Positions 7,234 to 14,736 of a stretch of 37,309 bases of DNA are shown here, piece after piece. The stretch's first letter is position 1; every line of letters begins with the position of its first letter. A program made the translations under genes and the position numbers. The DNA comes from Streptomyces beihaiensis (lineage in GTDB: Bacteria > Actinomycetota > Actinomycetes > Streptomycetales > Streptomycetaceae): the NCBI RefSeq assembly GCF_026274175.1, contig NZ_JAPHNL010000285.1, positions 1 through 37,309 on the forward strand, in the 5' to 3' direction. The notes beneath the pieces are model-generated. The model was not told where the DNA came from. It did not search any database and was given only the letters and a program-made list of their open reading frames with translations.

Positions 7234-9627
7234 TCATCGCTGCTGCCGCGCGGGCTGTCGGGTCCGTACGAGGCCGGGCGCGGCGCTCCGGCCGGCGACC
7301 ATGAGCTGCCCGAGGGCGAGGCCGCCGTCGTTCGGCGGTACGAGCCGGTGTCTGAGTACCGTGAATCCGTCGTCGCGGAGGGTTCTCGCGCACCCGGTGA
7401 GCAGGCGCGCGTTGGCGAACACGCCACCGCTCAGGGCCACCTCGGCGATGCCGGAGCGCTCGCGCAGCAGGGCGCACGTCTGCCGCACCGCCTCGACGAC
7501 GGCCAGGTGGAAGCGGGCGGAGACCAGGGACCGGGGACGGCCGTCGAGCACGTCGGCGGCCACCGCCGCGACGACGGGCGCCGGGTCGAGCTGGTGGACG
7601 CCGTCGGGCGTGGTGCGCACCTCGAACCGGTATCCGCCGGCCGCGCGGTGCGCGGCGTCCCGCCCCGCGACGGCCTCCAGTTCGATGGCGGCCTGTGCCT
7701 CGTACGCACTGTGGTGGCACACCCCGGACAGTGAGGAGACGGCGTCGAAGAGGCGTCCCATGCTGGAGGTGGGCGGGCAGTTCACCGTACGGGCCAGTTG
7801 CCGTGCCAGGACGCGCCGTTCGGCGGGCGGGCAGGCCCTTACGGCGGGAAGGTCCTCGTGCCAGTCGAGCCCGGCGGCCCACAGGTGCGCGAGGGCCATG
7901 CGGTAAGGGCGGCGCACGGCGGCGTCCCCGCCGGGCAGTGGCGTGTACCGCAGGTGCGCGGCCCGCTGGAAGTCGTCGTAGTCGGCGAGGAGGAACTCGC
8001 CTCCCCAGACCGCTCCGTCGGCGCCGTGGCCGGTTCCGTCGAACGCGACGCCGATGACCGGCCGCGACCCGTCGAGACCGTTCTCCGCCATGACGGAGGC
8101 GATGTGGGCGTGGTGGTGCTGCACCTGGTGGACGGGGTGACGCCGGGCGGCGCGGTGGGCCAGGCGGACCGAGCGGTATCCGGGGTGGCGGTCGGTGATC
8201 CACGTCGTGGGCTCGACGCCCGTGACGTGGGCGAGGTGGCGCCGGGCCGCGTCGAAGGCGTCGAGGGTGGCGACGTCGTCCATGTCCCCGATGTGCGCCG
8301 ACAGCCACGCCGTGCGTCCCTCGGCGACACAGAAGGTGTTCTTCAGGTCGCCGCCGGTGGCGAGCGCGGGCCGCACCGCAAGCGGCAGGTCGACGGGCAG
8401 GGGCGCATAGCCGCGCGAGCGCCGCACCGGCAGTTCGGCGCCGTCGCAGACCCGCACCACGGAGTCGTCGCACGGGACGTGGACGGCACGGTCGTGCGTG
8501 AGCCAGGCGTCGACGAGCGGCGCGAGGCGGCGCAGCGCCTCGTCGTCGTCCGTGACGATGGGCTCGCCCCCCAGGTTGCCGCTGGTCATCACGAGCAGCC
8601 GCGCGCCCACGGGGTCCTCGGGCAGGCCGAGCAGCAGGTGGTGGACCGGGGTGTAGGCGAGCATCACCCCGAGGTCCGCGCAGCGCGGGGCCACGGCGTC
8701 CGAGAGGCTCGGCGCGCCGGGCCGGGGGGTGTCGCGGCGGCGCAGGAGCACGATGGGTCGGCGTGTTCCGGTGAGCAGCCGGCGTTCGAGGTCGTTCACC
8801 TCGGCCAGCTGCTCGACCTCGCGCAGGTCCTTGGCCATCACGGCGAACGGCTTGTCACCACGTGCCTTGCGCTCCCGCAGCCGCCGGACGGCAGTGTCGT
8901 CGGTGGCGTCGCAGGCGAGGTGGTACCCGCCCAGGCCCTTCACGGCGACGATCGCACCCTCGGCCAGGAGGCGGCGGGCCCGCGCGAGGGGGTCACCGCT
9001 CGTCGGCCGGGCCCGGCCCGCCTCGTTCAGCAGGAGGGACAGCCGGGGCCCGCAGTCGTGGCAGGAGACCGGCTGGGCGTGGAACCTGCGGTCCCCCGGG
9101 TCGTCGTACTCCCTCGCGCACCGCTCGCACAGGGGGAAGCCGCCCATGGTGGTGTTGGCGCGGTCGTACGGGAGGCCGGTGACGATGGTGAAGCGGGGGC
9201 CGCAGTGGGTGCACGTGATGAAGGGGTGGCGGTAGCGCCGGTCGGTGGGGTCGCCCAGCTCCGCCAGGCACGCGGGGCAGGTGGCGACGTCGGGGGAGAC
9301 CAGGGTGGCGGTGCGGCCCTCGCCGCACGAGGGGAGGATGCGGAACGCGTCGCCGTCGTCCAGCGGTCGCAGCGGCTCGTGGCGCACCGACCGCACGACC
9401 GCCAGGGGCGGGACGTCGGTGGCGACGCGGTCGCAGAACTCCGCGACCGCGCTCCGCGTCCCCTCGACCTCGGCGACGACGCCCTCGCCGGTGTTGGTCA
9501 CGTGTCCGGACAGTTCCAGGCGGTGGGCGAGTCCGTAGACGAACGGGCGGAACCCGACCCCTTGGACCACCCCGCGGACGACGACGCGCCGCCGCGCCCT
9601 GGTCACGCCGTCCGGGGTGGCGCTCAC
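7234..9627 (-). CDS. hypF: Carbamoyltransferase HypF
   Basis: HypF makes carbamoyl-adenylate from carbamoyl phosphate and ATP and passes the carbamoyl group to the C-terminal cysteine of HypE. The 797-residue protein has all the domains in order. The acylphosphatase domain (about 14-105) has VVVRGVVQGVGFRPFVYGL. Two zinc fingers follow, with Cys117/120/139/142 and Cys167/170/189/192. A YrdC-like domain (about 215-390) has AIVAVKGLGGYHLACDA and KARGDKPFAVM. The Kae1-like C-terminal domain has HQVQHHHAHIASVMAENG and GVAFDGTGHGADGAVWGGEF. The GTG at 9625-9627 overlaps the hypB stop (GTGA). An in-frame GTG a few codons downstream is an alternative. Confidence 0.96.
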   Translation of the reverse strand: MSATPDGVTRARRRVVVRGVVQGVGFRPFVYGLAHRLELSGHVTNTGEGVVAEVEGTRSAVAEFCDRVATDVPPLAVVRSVRHEPLRPLDDGDAFRILPSCGEGRTATLVSPDVATCPACLAELGDPTDRRYRHPFITCTHCGPRFTIVTGLPYDRANTTMGGFPLCERCAREYDDPGDRRFHAQPVSCHDCGPRLSLLLNEAGRARPTSGDPLARARRLLAEGAIVAVKGLGGYHLACDATDDTAVRRLRERKARGDKPFAVMAKDLREVEQLAEVNDLERRLLTGTRRPIVLLRRRDTPRPGAPSLSDAVAPRCADLGVMLAYTPVHHLLLGLPEDPVGARLLVMTSGNLGGEPIVTDDDEALRRLAPLVDAWLTHDRAVHVPCDDSVVRVCDGAELPVRRSRGYAPLPVDLPLAVRPALATGGDLKNTFCVAEGRTAWLSAHIGDMDDVATLDAFDAARRHLAHVTGVEPTTWITDRHPGYRSVRLAHRAARRHPVHQVQHHHAHIASVMAENGLDGSRPVIGVAFDGTGHGADGAVWGGEFLLADYDDFQRAAHLRYTPLPGGDAAVRRPYRMALAHLWAAGLDWHEDLPAVRACPPAERRVLARQLARTVNCPPTSSMGRLFDAVSSLSGVCHHSAYEAQAAIELEAVAGRDAAHRAAGGYRFEVRTTPDGVHQLDPAPVVAAVAADVLDGRPRSLVSARFHLAVVEAVRQTCALLRERSGIAEVALSGGVFANARLLTGCARTLRDDGFTVLRHRLVPPNDGGLALGQLMVAGRSAAPGLVRTRQPARQQR

Positions 9628-10340
9628 CGCACCGGCTCCCGGTCGGCCGGGGCGGTCGCGGCCATCACGGGCGTGTGCACGGGCTCGCCGTCGGCCGCGG
9701 CGAGCGCCCGGTCCAGGAGCTGCCCCACCCCCGCGCCGCGACGCGCCGAGGTGAACACGACCTCGACGCCCGGGTTGACCTGCCGCACGTGGTCGAGGAA
9801 GGCGGCGCGGTCGAACTCCGCCGCGGCGGCCAGGTCGTCCTTGGTGACGACGACCAGATGGGCGAGTCCGAACGCCGTGGGGTACTTGAGGGGCTTGTCC
9901 TCTCCCTCGGTCACGCTGGCCAGGGCGACGCGCAGGGTCTCCCCCAGGTCGTAGGAGGCGGGGCAGACGAGGTTTCCGACGTTCTCCACGAAGAGCAGGC
10001 GTGTGGCGTCGGGGAGCCAGCCGTCCAGGTGCCCGCGCAGCATGTCCGTCTCGATGTGGCACAGGCCCGCCGTGAGGACTTGGCGCACGGGGGCGCCGGA
10101 CCGGGCCAGGCGCGTGGCGTCGTTCTCCGTGGCGAGGTCGGCGGTGAGCGCGGCCACGGGCACCCCGCGCTCGCGGGCGAGGGTCAGTTCGGCCTCCAGC
10201 AGGGCGGTCTTGCCGCTGCCGGGGCTGGACAGCAGGTTGACCATCGCGGTCCGGCGGGCCGCCAGTTCGGCTCGCAGTTCCTGCGCGCCGTGGTCGTTCT
10301 TGGCCAGGACCGCGGTACGCAGGTCGGTGGCTCGGCACAT
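9624..10340 (-). CDS. hypB: GTPase HypB for nickel insertion
   Basis: HypB hydrolyses GTP to drive nickel insertion into the large-subunit precursor, working with HypA. The 238-residue SIMIBI-class GTPase has the P-loop SSPGSGKT (38-45), a metal-site segment CHIETDM in place of the more usual CHLDAxM, the switch segment ENVGNLVCP, and TKDD as the base-recognition motif. The N-terminus is short and has neither the CxxCGC nickel site of E. coli HypB nor a histidine-rich stretch, so it lacks the high-affinity nickel-storage function. The ATG at 10338-10340 is six bases after the hypA stop, with GGAAGG about ten bases upstream. Confidence 0.95.
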   Translation of the reverse strand: MCRATDLRTAVLAKNDHGAQELRAELAARRTAMVNLLSSPGSGKTALLEAELTLARERGVPVAALTADLATENDATRLARSGAPVRQVLTAGLCHIETDMLRGHLDGWLPDATRLLFVENVGNLVCPASYDLGETLRVALASVTEGEDKPLKYPTAFGLAHLVVVTKDDLAAAAEFDRAAFLDHVRQVNPGVEVVFTSARRGAGVGQLLDRALAAADGEPVHTPVMAATAPADREPVR

Positions 10341-10346
10341 GGGGGA

Positions 10347-10715
10347 TCAGCCTTCCTCTGGGACGGTGGCGCCGGACCAGGACACGCGCGCGATCTCCAG
10401 TTCGCGGCCCGACACCAGGCCGGCCGCCGCGAGGCCGCACCGTGGGCAGGTCAGGGAAGGCGGCGTGCCGGTCGGCCAGGCGTGGTCGCACGGCGGGCAG
10501 TGGGCGCGGCCCGGGACGTGCTCGGTGGCGAGGGCGGCACCGGCGAGCGCGGTGCCCTCGCAGGCGAGCTCGAAGCAGAAGGTCAGGGCGTTGGGCACGA
10601 CTCCGGCGAGTTCGCCGACGCGCAGGGTGACGGACGCGACCGCGTCGTGCCCTTGGGCGCGGGCGGCTTCCTCCACCTGGCCGACGACGGCCAGTGCGAT
10701 GGACATCTCGTGCAA
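10347..10715 (-). CDS. hypA: Nickel metallochaperone HypA
   Basis: HypA delivers nickel with HypB. Read from a TTG at 10713-10715, the 122-residue protein begins MHEMSIALAVVGQVEEAA, giving the invariant nickel-binding His2 at its proper place. The zinc site is CPPC (73-76) with CPRC (90-93). GGGGGAG lies five bases before this TTG. The upstream in-frame GTG at 10719-10721 would add two residues, misplace His2 and overlap the ribosome binding site, so I prefer the TTG; automated callers may choose the GTG. It is the first hyp gene, separated from the gene before it by 93 bases that hold a strong hairpin. Confidence 0.93.
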   Translation of the reverse strand: MHEMSIALAVVGQVEEAARAQGHDAVASVTLRVGELAGVVPNALTFCFELACEGTALAGAALATEHVPGRAHCPPCDHAWPTGTPPSLTCPRCGLAAAGLVSGRELEIARVSWSGATVPEEG

Positions 10716-10766
10716 GGTCACTCCCCCGCGTGGCGTGGACGGGCCGGCGGCCGTCCTCAGTACAGG

Positions 10767-10796
10767 CGTGGCCGCGGCGCGCCGGCCGCCGCCACG
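10767..10796 (-). terminator. Hairpin in the only large gap of the accessory/hyp gene series
   Basis: CGTGGC (10767-10772) pairs with GCCACG (10791-10796), and after one C/C mismatch GCGGC (10774-10778) pairs with GCCGC (10785-10789) around a 6-nt loop. It sits between the 33-residue peptide gene and hypA, where other junctions overlap or are under 12 bases. It could be a partial terminator, an RNA-stability element or a processing site that sets the ratio of structural to hyp expression. No U-tract is present. Confidence 0.4.
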
Positions 10797-10808
10797 CGCA
10801 CCGGCGCC

Positions 10809-10910
10809 TCACATTTCGCGCATCCGGAGGTACCGCTTGATGTCGGGGAGGTTGGCGGCCACGACCGCGACGGTTCCGGCGGCCAGGAGGCCGAGGACGA
10901 GTTTCTTCAC
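10809..10910 (-). CDS. Small single-span membrane peptide, 33 residues (DUF6893-like)
   Basis: A very short gene starting GTG at 10908-10910, overlapping the stop of the protease gene in the same GTGA pattern used throughout this operon. The product begins MKKLVLGLLAAGTVAVVAANL and ends PDIKRYLRMREM: two lysines, a hydrophobic segment long enough for one membrane span (about residues 4-20), then a basic amphipathic tail. I recall similar small proteins annotated DUF6893 in Streptomyces; this is memory, not a search. Coupling suggests real translation. A role in membrane attachment of the hydrogenase or its maturation complex is only inferred. Confidence 0.7.
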   Translation of the reverse strand: MKKLVLGLLAAGTVAVVAANLPDIKRYLRMREM

Positions 10911-11464
10911 GATCGCTGCTCCTTCGTCGCGAACGGCATGGGGGGTGCGGCCTGCGGGTGGCCGGTCTCTTCGGCCACGATCCGCAGGACCGCCGCGAGC
11001 GCGGGCTCGATCGCGGCCTCGACCGCGTCGGTCAGCCCCATCCCCTCGGACAGGTCGGCCGGTTCGCAGCCGACGAGCCGGATGCGCGCGGGAGGGGCCG
11101 CCCGCATGCCGGCGCTGAGCGTCTCCAGGAGGGCGAGCACGGCGTCCGGTGTCATGCGGTGGCCGTCGATCACGGCGGCGCCCGGTACGGACGCCGGGCC
11201 GGTGTGCGGGTCGGTGTGCGGGTCGTCGATGCGGTAGACGGTCCCCGGTGCGCCGCCGCGTGCGGTGGCGTCGACGAGGACCACGCAGTCGTAGCCGTCG
11301 AGGAGTTGGTACGCGAGGTGGACCCCGCGGACTCCCACGTCGAGGGTCCGCACGCCGTCCGGCAGGGCCCGGCGGGCGAGGCGGCCGACCGCTTCGACGC
11401 CGAAGCCGTCGTCGCCGAGGAAGATGTTGCCGAGCCCCGCGATCAGGACGCGCGGTGTGCTCAT
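10907..11464 (-). CDS. Hydrogenase maturation endopeptidase (HybD/HyaD family)
   Basis: This nickel-dependent protease removes the C-terminal tail of the large subunit after nickel insertion. The 185-residue protein begins VLIAGLGNIFLGDDGFGVEAV, the family signature; Asp19 aligns with the nickel-binding Glu16 of E. coli HybD. Asp65 in VLVDA and His102 in DGHRMTPD supply the other two expected ligands. The large subunit encoded by the same operon has the matching cleavable tail after DPCLPCGVH. The ATG at 11462-11464 overlaps the stop of the gene before it (ATGA), and its stop overlaps the small peptide gene. Confidence 0.92.
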   Translation of the reverse strand: MSTPRVLIAGLGNIFLGDDGFGVEAVGRLARRALPDGVRTLDVGVRGVHLAYQLLDGYDCVVLVDATARGGAPGTVYRIDDPHTDPHTGPASVPGAAVIDGHRMTPDAVLALLETLSAGMRAAPPARIRLVGCEPADLSEGMGLTDAVEAAIEPALAAVLRIVAEETGHPQAAPPMPFATKEQRS

Positions 11465-12882
11465 GGTTCCTCCAGTACGGCGACCTCGTCGGGTTGGAAG
11501 TAGCGGAAGCGGCCCTGCGCGCGGGCGAGTTCGGCGCCCGGGTCGTCGTCGAGGGTCACCGCCAGGTGGACGGATCCGTCGACGTCGTGCAGGACCGCTT
11601 CGACGAGGGCGGCCCGGCCGTGCAGGAACATGTCCTGGGCGTCGGTGCGCCGCGGCCCGGGTCTCAGTCGTACGCGGCTGCCCGCGGCGACGGCGGTCCC
11701 GTCCACGAGGACGCTGTCGCGTCCGGGGTCGACGCCGGCGTCGGCGCCCGGGTCCCACCAGGGGGCCTCGGGCCGCGGCACGTCGTACTCGGGGGCCGGG
11801 TCGGGCGGGTGTGTGATGTCGCGCAGGGACCGTACCGCTCCGTGGAGGCGGTCGAGGACCTCGGGCGGCATGGAGTCGGCCAGGTCGATGACGGCTCCGG
11901 CGCGCGCGTCGGTGCCGCGTGCCTGGCGTTTCTCGTCGTCGGTGAGGGTGGCGGTGCGCAGCGCCAGGATCTCGTCGATCTCCGTCGCGTCGTAGAGGGC
12001 TCCGGGGCTCTCCGGGGCGATCCGCGGATGGTCCTCGAGGATGATCGGCGAGGACAGGATGACGTCACTGCCCCGGTCGGCCCCGGCGAGCACGGGCCAG
12101 GTGTGCTCGTTGCGGCACTCGGCGACCGCCGCCGACGCCCACTGGGGCGGGTCGGTCATCGAGAGGAACCCGCCCCTGGTGAGCCCGGCCATCAGGTGGG
12201 CGGACACCATCGAGTGCGGCAGAACGTCCTCGCGGGCGAGGCGCGCTCCGGGGGGCGCCGCGACGGGTGTCGTGTTCTCCAGGAGAGCGGTCAGCCGCAT
12301 GACCCGGTACGGGCCGGGCAGTTCGGCCGCGGCGAGCCGCAGGCGGCCCGACATCTCCTCGCGGCGCCGCACCAGGCGCCCCACGGTGCGGCCGTGCTCG
12401 TCGCGGACGGTCTCGGTCGTGTCGGCCGCGGCCAGGGAGAAGGGGAACTCTTTGGGCTCGGGTCCCAGTTCGTCGACGGGCACACGCACGTCGACGCTCT
12501 CCTCCACGCCCTCGTCCCAGGGCACGAGGACCCGGTCGGCCAGTTCCAGCGTCTCGACCGTCTCGAACCGGTCGCCTCCGCCGTCGGGCGCCGCGGACCG
12601 CTGCACGGCGCGCCGCTGTGGCCGCAGAAACCGTACGCGTACGTGGAGTTCGGCGCCGGTCCGGGGTTCCATCAGGCATTCCGTGCGCTGGGTGCCGCGC
12701 TCTCCTTCGACGCCGTCCCACCGCGGGGGCACGAGCACGCCGAACTGCCAGCGCAGCCGGTTCTTCGCCGCGGAGGCGCGGTAGGGGTAGAGCACATAGC
12801 CCTCGAAGAGGACGGCGTCGGCGGCGTGGCGCGCGGTGTCGAAGAGTGCTTCGGCGGCGTTGGCCGGGTGGCTCGTCGTCAT
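11461..12882 (-). CDS. Hydrogenase-locus protein of unknown function, 473 residues
   Basis: I do not recognise a family with known function. The protein is soluble-looking, with no signal peptide or membrane span and only two cysteines. It starts ANAAEALFDTARHAADAVLFEGYVLYPYRASAAKNRLRWQFGVLVPPRW. A beta-rich middle part follows (RTGAELHVRVRFL, RVLVPWDEGVEESVDVRVPV), then an acidic helical segment with TEIDEILALRTATLTDDEK. The last part (SRVRLRPGPRRTDAQDMFLHGRAALVEAVLHDVDGSVHLAVTLDDD) looks like a small beta domain. Start and stop overlap both neighbours in ATGA pattern, so it is produced with the DUF6084-like protein and the protease. Involvement in hydrogenase assembly or partner binding is inferred from context alone. 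Confidence 0.85.
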   Translation of the reverse strand: MTTSHPANAAEALFDTARHAADAVLFEGYVLYPYRASAAKNRLRWQFGVLVPPRWDGVEGERGTQRTECLMEPRTGAELHVRVRFLRPQRRAVQRSAAPDGGGDRFETVETLELADRVLVPWDEGVEESVDVRVPVDELGPEPKEFPFSLAAADTTETVRDEHGRTVGRLVRRREEMSGRLRLAAAELPGPYRVMRLTALLENTTPVAAPPGARLAREDVLPHSMVSAHLMAGLTRGGFLSMTDPPQWASAAVAECRNEHTWPVLAGADRGSDVILSSPIILEDHPRIAPESPGALYDATEIDEILALRTATLTDDEKRQARGTDARAGAVIDLADSMPPEVLDRLHGAVRSLRDITHPPDPAPEYDVPRPEAPWWDPGADAGVDPGRDSVLVDGTAVAAGSRVRLRPGPRRTDAQDMFLHGRAALVEAVLHDVDGSVHLAVTLDDDPGAELARAQGRFRYFQPDEVAVLEEP

Positions 12883-13544
12883 GGGGTCGCCACCTCCGCG
12901 CGCGGCTCGTCCCGGTCGTGTTCCGCGGCCTGGAGCAGGCGGGTGACGGTCTCGTGCCACGAGGGCAGGGCGTGCCGGGAGCGGTAGGCGCGCAGCTCGT
13001 CCATGGTGTCGCGGGGCAGCCGGAGCCAGCCGCAGCCGGGGAAGTGCTCGTCGATGGTCTGCCGCCAGACGGCGGCGGGGAGCGGGCAGGTCGCCTCGCG
13101 GTCCCAGGGCACCGGCTGGACCCGGAAGCCGCGCTCGCCCCGGAAGGCCGTCCCGGAGAAGAGCAGCGTGAGCGGTGCCGCGCCCTCCTGGAGCGCCTCG
13201 AAGTACTTGGTGGCGGCGATGTCCAGGTCGTAGGTGCAGGGCACCGGCACATCGATCTCGGTGATCCCGGAGAACCCGGGCACCATGACGGACACGAGCG
13301 CGAACTGGAGGGGCTTCATGCTGGCGGCCCACCGTGACGGCTCGCCGAACAGGTCGCCCAGGCGCGTGGCCTCGGTGGCGTTGTAGCGGCGTCCGGCGGG
13401 CTCGATGCGGATCTGGCAGCGCAGCGCGAGGGCGTGGACGCGTTCGGCGGCGTCGGCGGTGATGCGCAGCCGGAACACGAGTGTGGGCCCGGCGGCGTGC
13501 GGGTCGCCACGGACCCCGGTGCACGCGAAGGTCAGGTCACTCAC
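12879..13544 (-). CDS. DUF6084-like hydrogenase-locus protein
   Basis: A 221-residue protein that I match, from memory, to DUF6084, a family of unknown function. It starts with a GTG (13542-13544) overlapping the previous stop, with GAGGAG about six bases upstream. The N-terminal half is beta-rich (PTLVFRLRITADAAERVHALALRCQIRIEPAGRRY). The middle has VPVPCTYDLDIAATKYFEALQEGAAPLTLLFSGTAF, and the C-terminal part contains a Trp/Pro-rich segment (HFPGCGWLRLPRDTMDELRAYRS). There is no transmembrane segment or cofactor motif. It is coupled on both sides, to the Cys-rich DUF5947-like gene and to the 473-residue gene, which argues for a shared complex. Confidence 0.8.
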   Translation of the reverse strand: MSDLTFACTGVRGDPHAAGPTLVFRLRITADAAERVHALALRCQIRIEPAGRRYNATEATRLGDLFGEPSRWAASMKPLQFALVSVMVPGFSGITEIDVPVPCTYDLDIAATKYFEALQEGAAPLTLLFSGTAFRGERGFRVQPVPWDREATCPLPAAVWRQTIDEHFPGCGWLRLPRDTMDELRAYRSRHALPSWHETVTRLLQAAEHDRDEPRAEVATP

Positions 13545-14200
13545 GGGGTGGCTCCTCGGGACGCGGCGGGCGGCGCGGGCGCGGGGGCGGGAACGCTGCG
13601 GCGGTCCACCTCGGCGAAGAACGCGTCGAGCTCGGCACGGGCCCGCGGCCCGCCGTCGAAGCCGCGCCAGTGCCGTCGCAGCCGGCCCACGAGTGCGTAG
13701 GCGGCGTCGACGGGTACGAGGTGGCAGGTGACGCGCTCGTCGGTGCGGCGCGCCAGGAGGACCTCCACGTCCTCCGCCAGCGCGTGCGCCAGGGCGGAAC
13801 CGGCGAAGGCGGCGTCCCAGGCGGCGGGGTCCACCTGGCTCTCCGTCGCCCCGGCCGGGCTGGGGTAGAGGGCGACCAGGCGTCCCCGGGCGGCGTCGCG
13901 GAAGAAGAAGGCGACGTCCACCGGCACGCCGAGCGCGTGCCAGCCCCGCTGGTCCAGGCGGTCCTCCGGTTCGCTCAGCCAGCGGCCCGGAATGGTGCGG
14001 AAGCGTCCGGTGCCGCTGCCCTCCCGGTCGAAGAGCAGGGCGCAGGCGGTGCAGGCGCACACCAGGGCGCGCCGTTCGGAGTCGACGAGGTGACGGTGTG
14101 TCTCGGGCACGGGGAGCGAGCACAGTTCGCAGCGTTCGACCGCCGGTGGCCGCGGGGCGGTGAACCGGCGCAGCCCCCGTGTCCGTGCGGGGCCGGTCAC
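13541..14200 (-). CDS. Cys-rich DUF5947-like hydrogenase-locus protein
   Basis: A 219-residue protein resembling DUF5947 as I recall it; function unknown. Residues 21-60 hold two close cysteine groups, ERCELC (Cys24, Cys27) and VCACTAC (Cys48, Cys50, Cys53), with His35 and His37 between. This spacing could bind zinc or an iron centre in a ribbon- or rubredoxin-like fold. The rest (DVAFFFRDAARGRLVALYPSPAGATES, DVEVLLARR) is globular and ends in a Pro/Ala-rich tail. The GTG start at 14198-14200 overlaps the NifU-like stop (GTGA), with GGGAGG about five bases upstream. If it binds iron, it might carry electrons from the hydrogenase; that is inference. Confidence 0.8.
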   Translation of the reverse strand: MTGPARTRGLRRFTAPRPPAVERCELCSLPVPETHRHLVDSERRALVCACTACALLFDREGSGTGRFRTIPGRWLSEPEDRLDQRGWHALGVPVDVAFFFRDAARGRLVALYPSPAGATESQVDPAAWDAAFAGSALAHALAEDVEVLLARRTDERVTCHLVPVDAAYALVGRLRRHWRGFDGGPRARAELDAFFAEVDRRSVPAPAPAPPAASRGATP

Positions 14201-14736
14201 GGGGCCTCCCCGCCGGAGGCGGGCGGTGACGGGGCGCGGGCGATCTGCAGGAGCACGGGCTCGCGTTCGGTGGGGGCCTCGACGAACTCCACGGCGGCGA
14301 TCTCGGGTGCGTGGCAGGCGAGAGCCGCCTCGATGCGTTCCCGGCGGTCCGCCGTGCTTCCGGAGCAGCCGCACCCGCCGCCGCTCGCACCGGCGCGCAG
14401 CCGCAGGGTGCCGGTCTCCGGGTCGTGGGCGGTCACCTCCGTCCCCGCGGCGTCCGCGGACTTGAGGGCCCGCTGGACGCGCGCCCGGACGTCGTCGGGG
14501 TGGAGGTCGTGCAGGGCGAGCACACCGGCGGTGATGTCGTCGTCGAGCAGGGCGCGCAGCGGGTTGCCGCTGCGTCCGGACAGCAGGGTGACGGCGCGTT
14601 GCAGCGCGAGGCCGTAGAACTCCATGAGCGCGCGGACGAGCTCTTCGGCGGTGTCGTGGACGGCCGGGTCGGCCGACGCCGAGAGCCGGTCGAGCAGTTC
14701 CTCGACCCGCTGTGCGGTCCGGTCGGCGGCGCTCAT
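14197..14736 (-). CDS. NifU-like (C-terminal domain) protein in the hydrogenase operon
   Basis: A 179-residue protein. The N-terminal 95 residues are helical (VEELLDRLSAS, EELVRALMEFYGLALQRAVTLL). The C-terminal half resembles the NifU C-terminal scaffold domain that carries nascent Fe-S clusters: GCGCSGSTADRRERIEAALACHAPEIAAVEFVEAP follows the usual pattern of cysteines, helix, then PE(V/I)xxVE. The cluster motif is altered: Cys122 and Cys124 form CxC, where NifU has CxxC, with one more cysteine at 141. The ATG at 14734-14736 overlaps the hhyL stop. It probably serves cluster assembly in the small subunit, but the odd motif leaves this open. Confidence 0.82.
   Translation of the reverse strand: MSAADRTAQRVEELLDRLSASADPAVHDTAEELVRALMEFYGLALQRAVTLLSGRSGNPLRALLDDDITAGVLALHDLHPDDVRARVQRALKSADAAGTEVTAHDPETGTLRLRAGASGGGCGCSGSTADRRERIEAALACHAPEIAAVEFVEAPTEREPVLLQIARAPSPPASGGEAP

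Noticed and set aside
7798-9954. Long plus-strand open frame opposite hypF and hypB
   Set aside because: Both minus-strand genes have full motif sets; the antisense product has no recognisable family and shadow-like composition.
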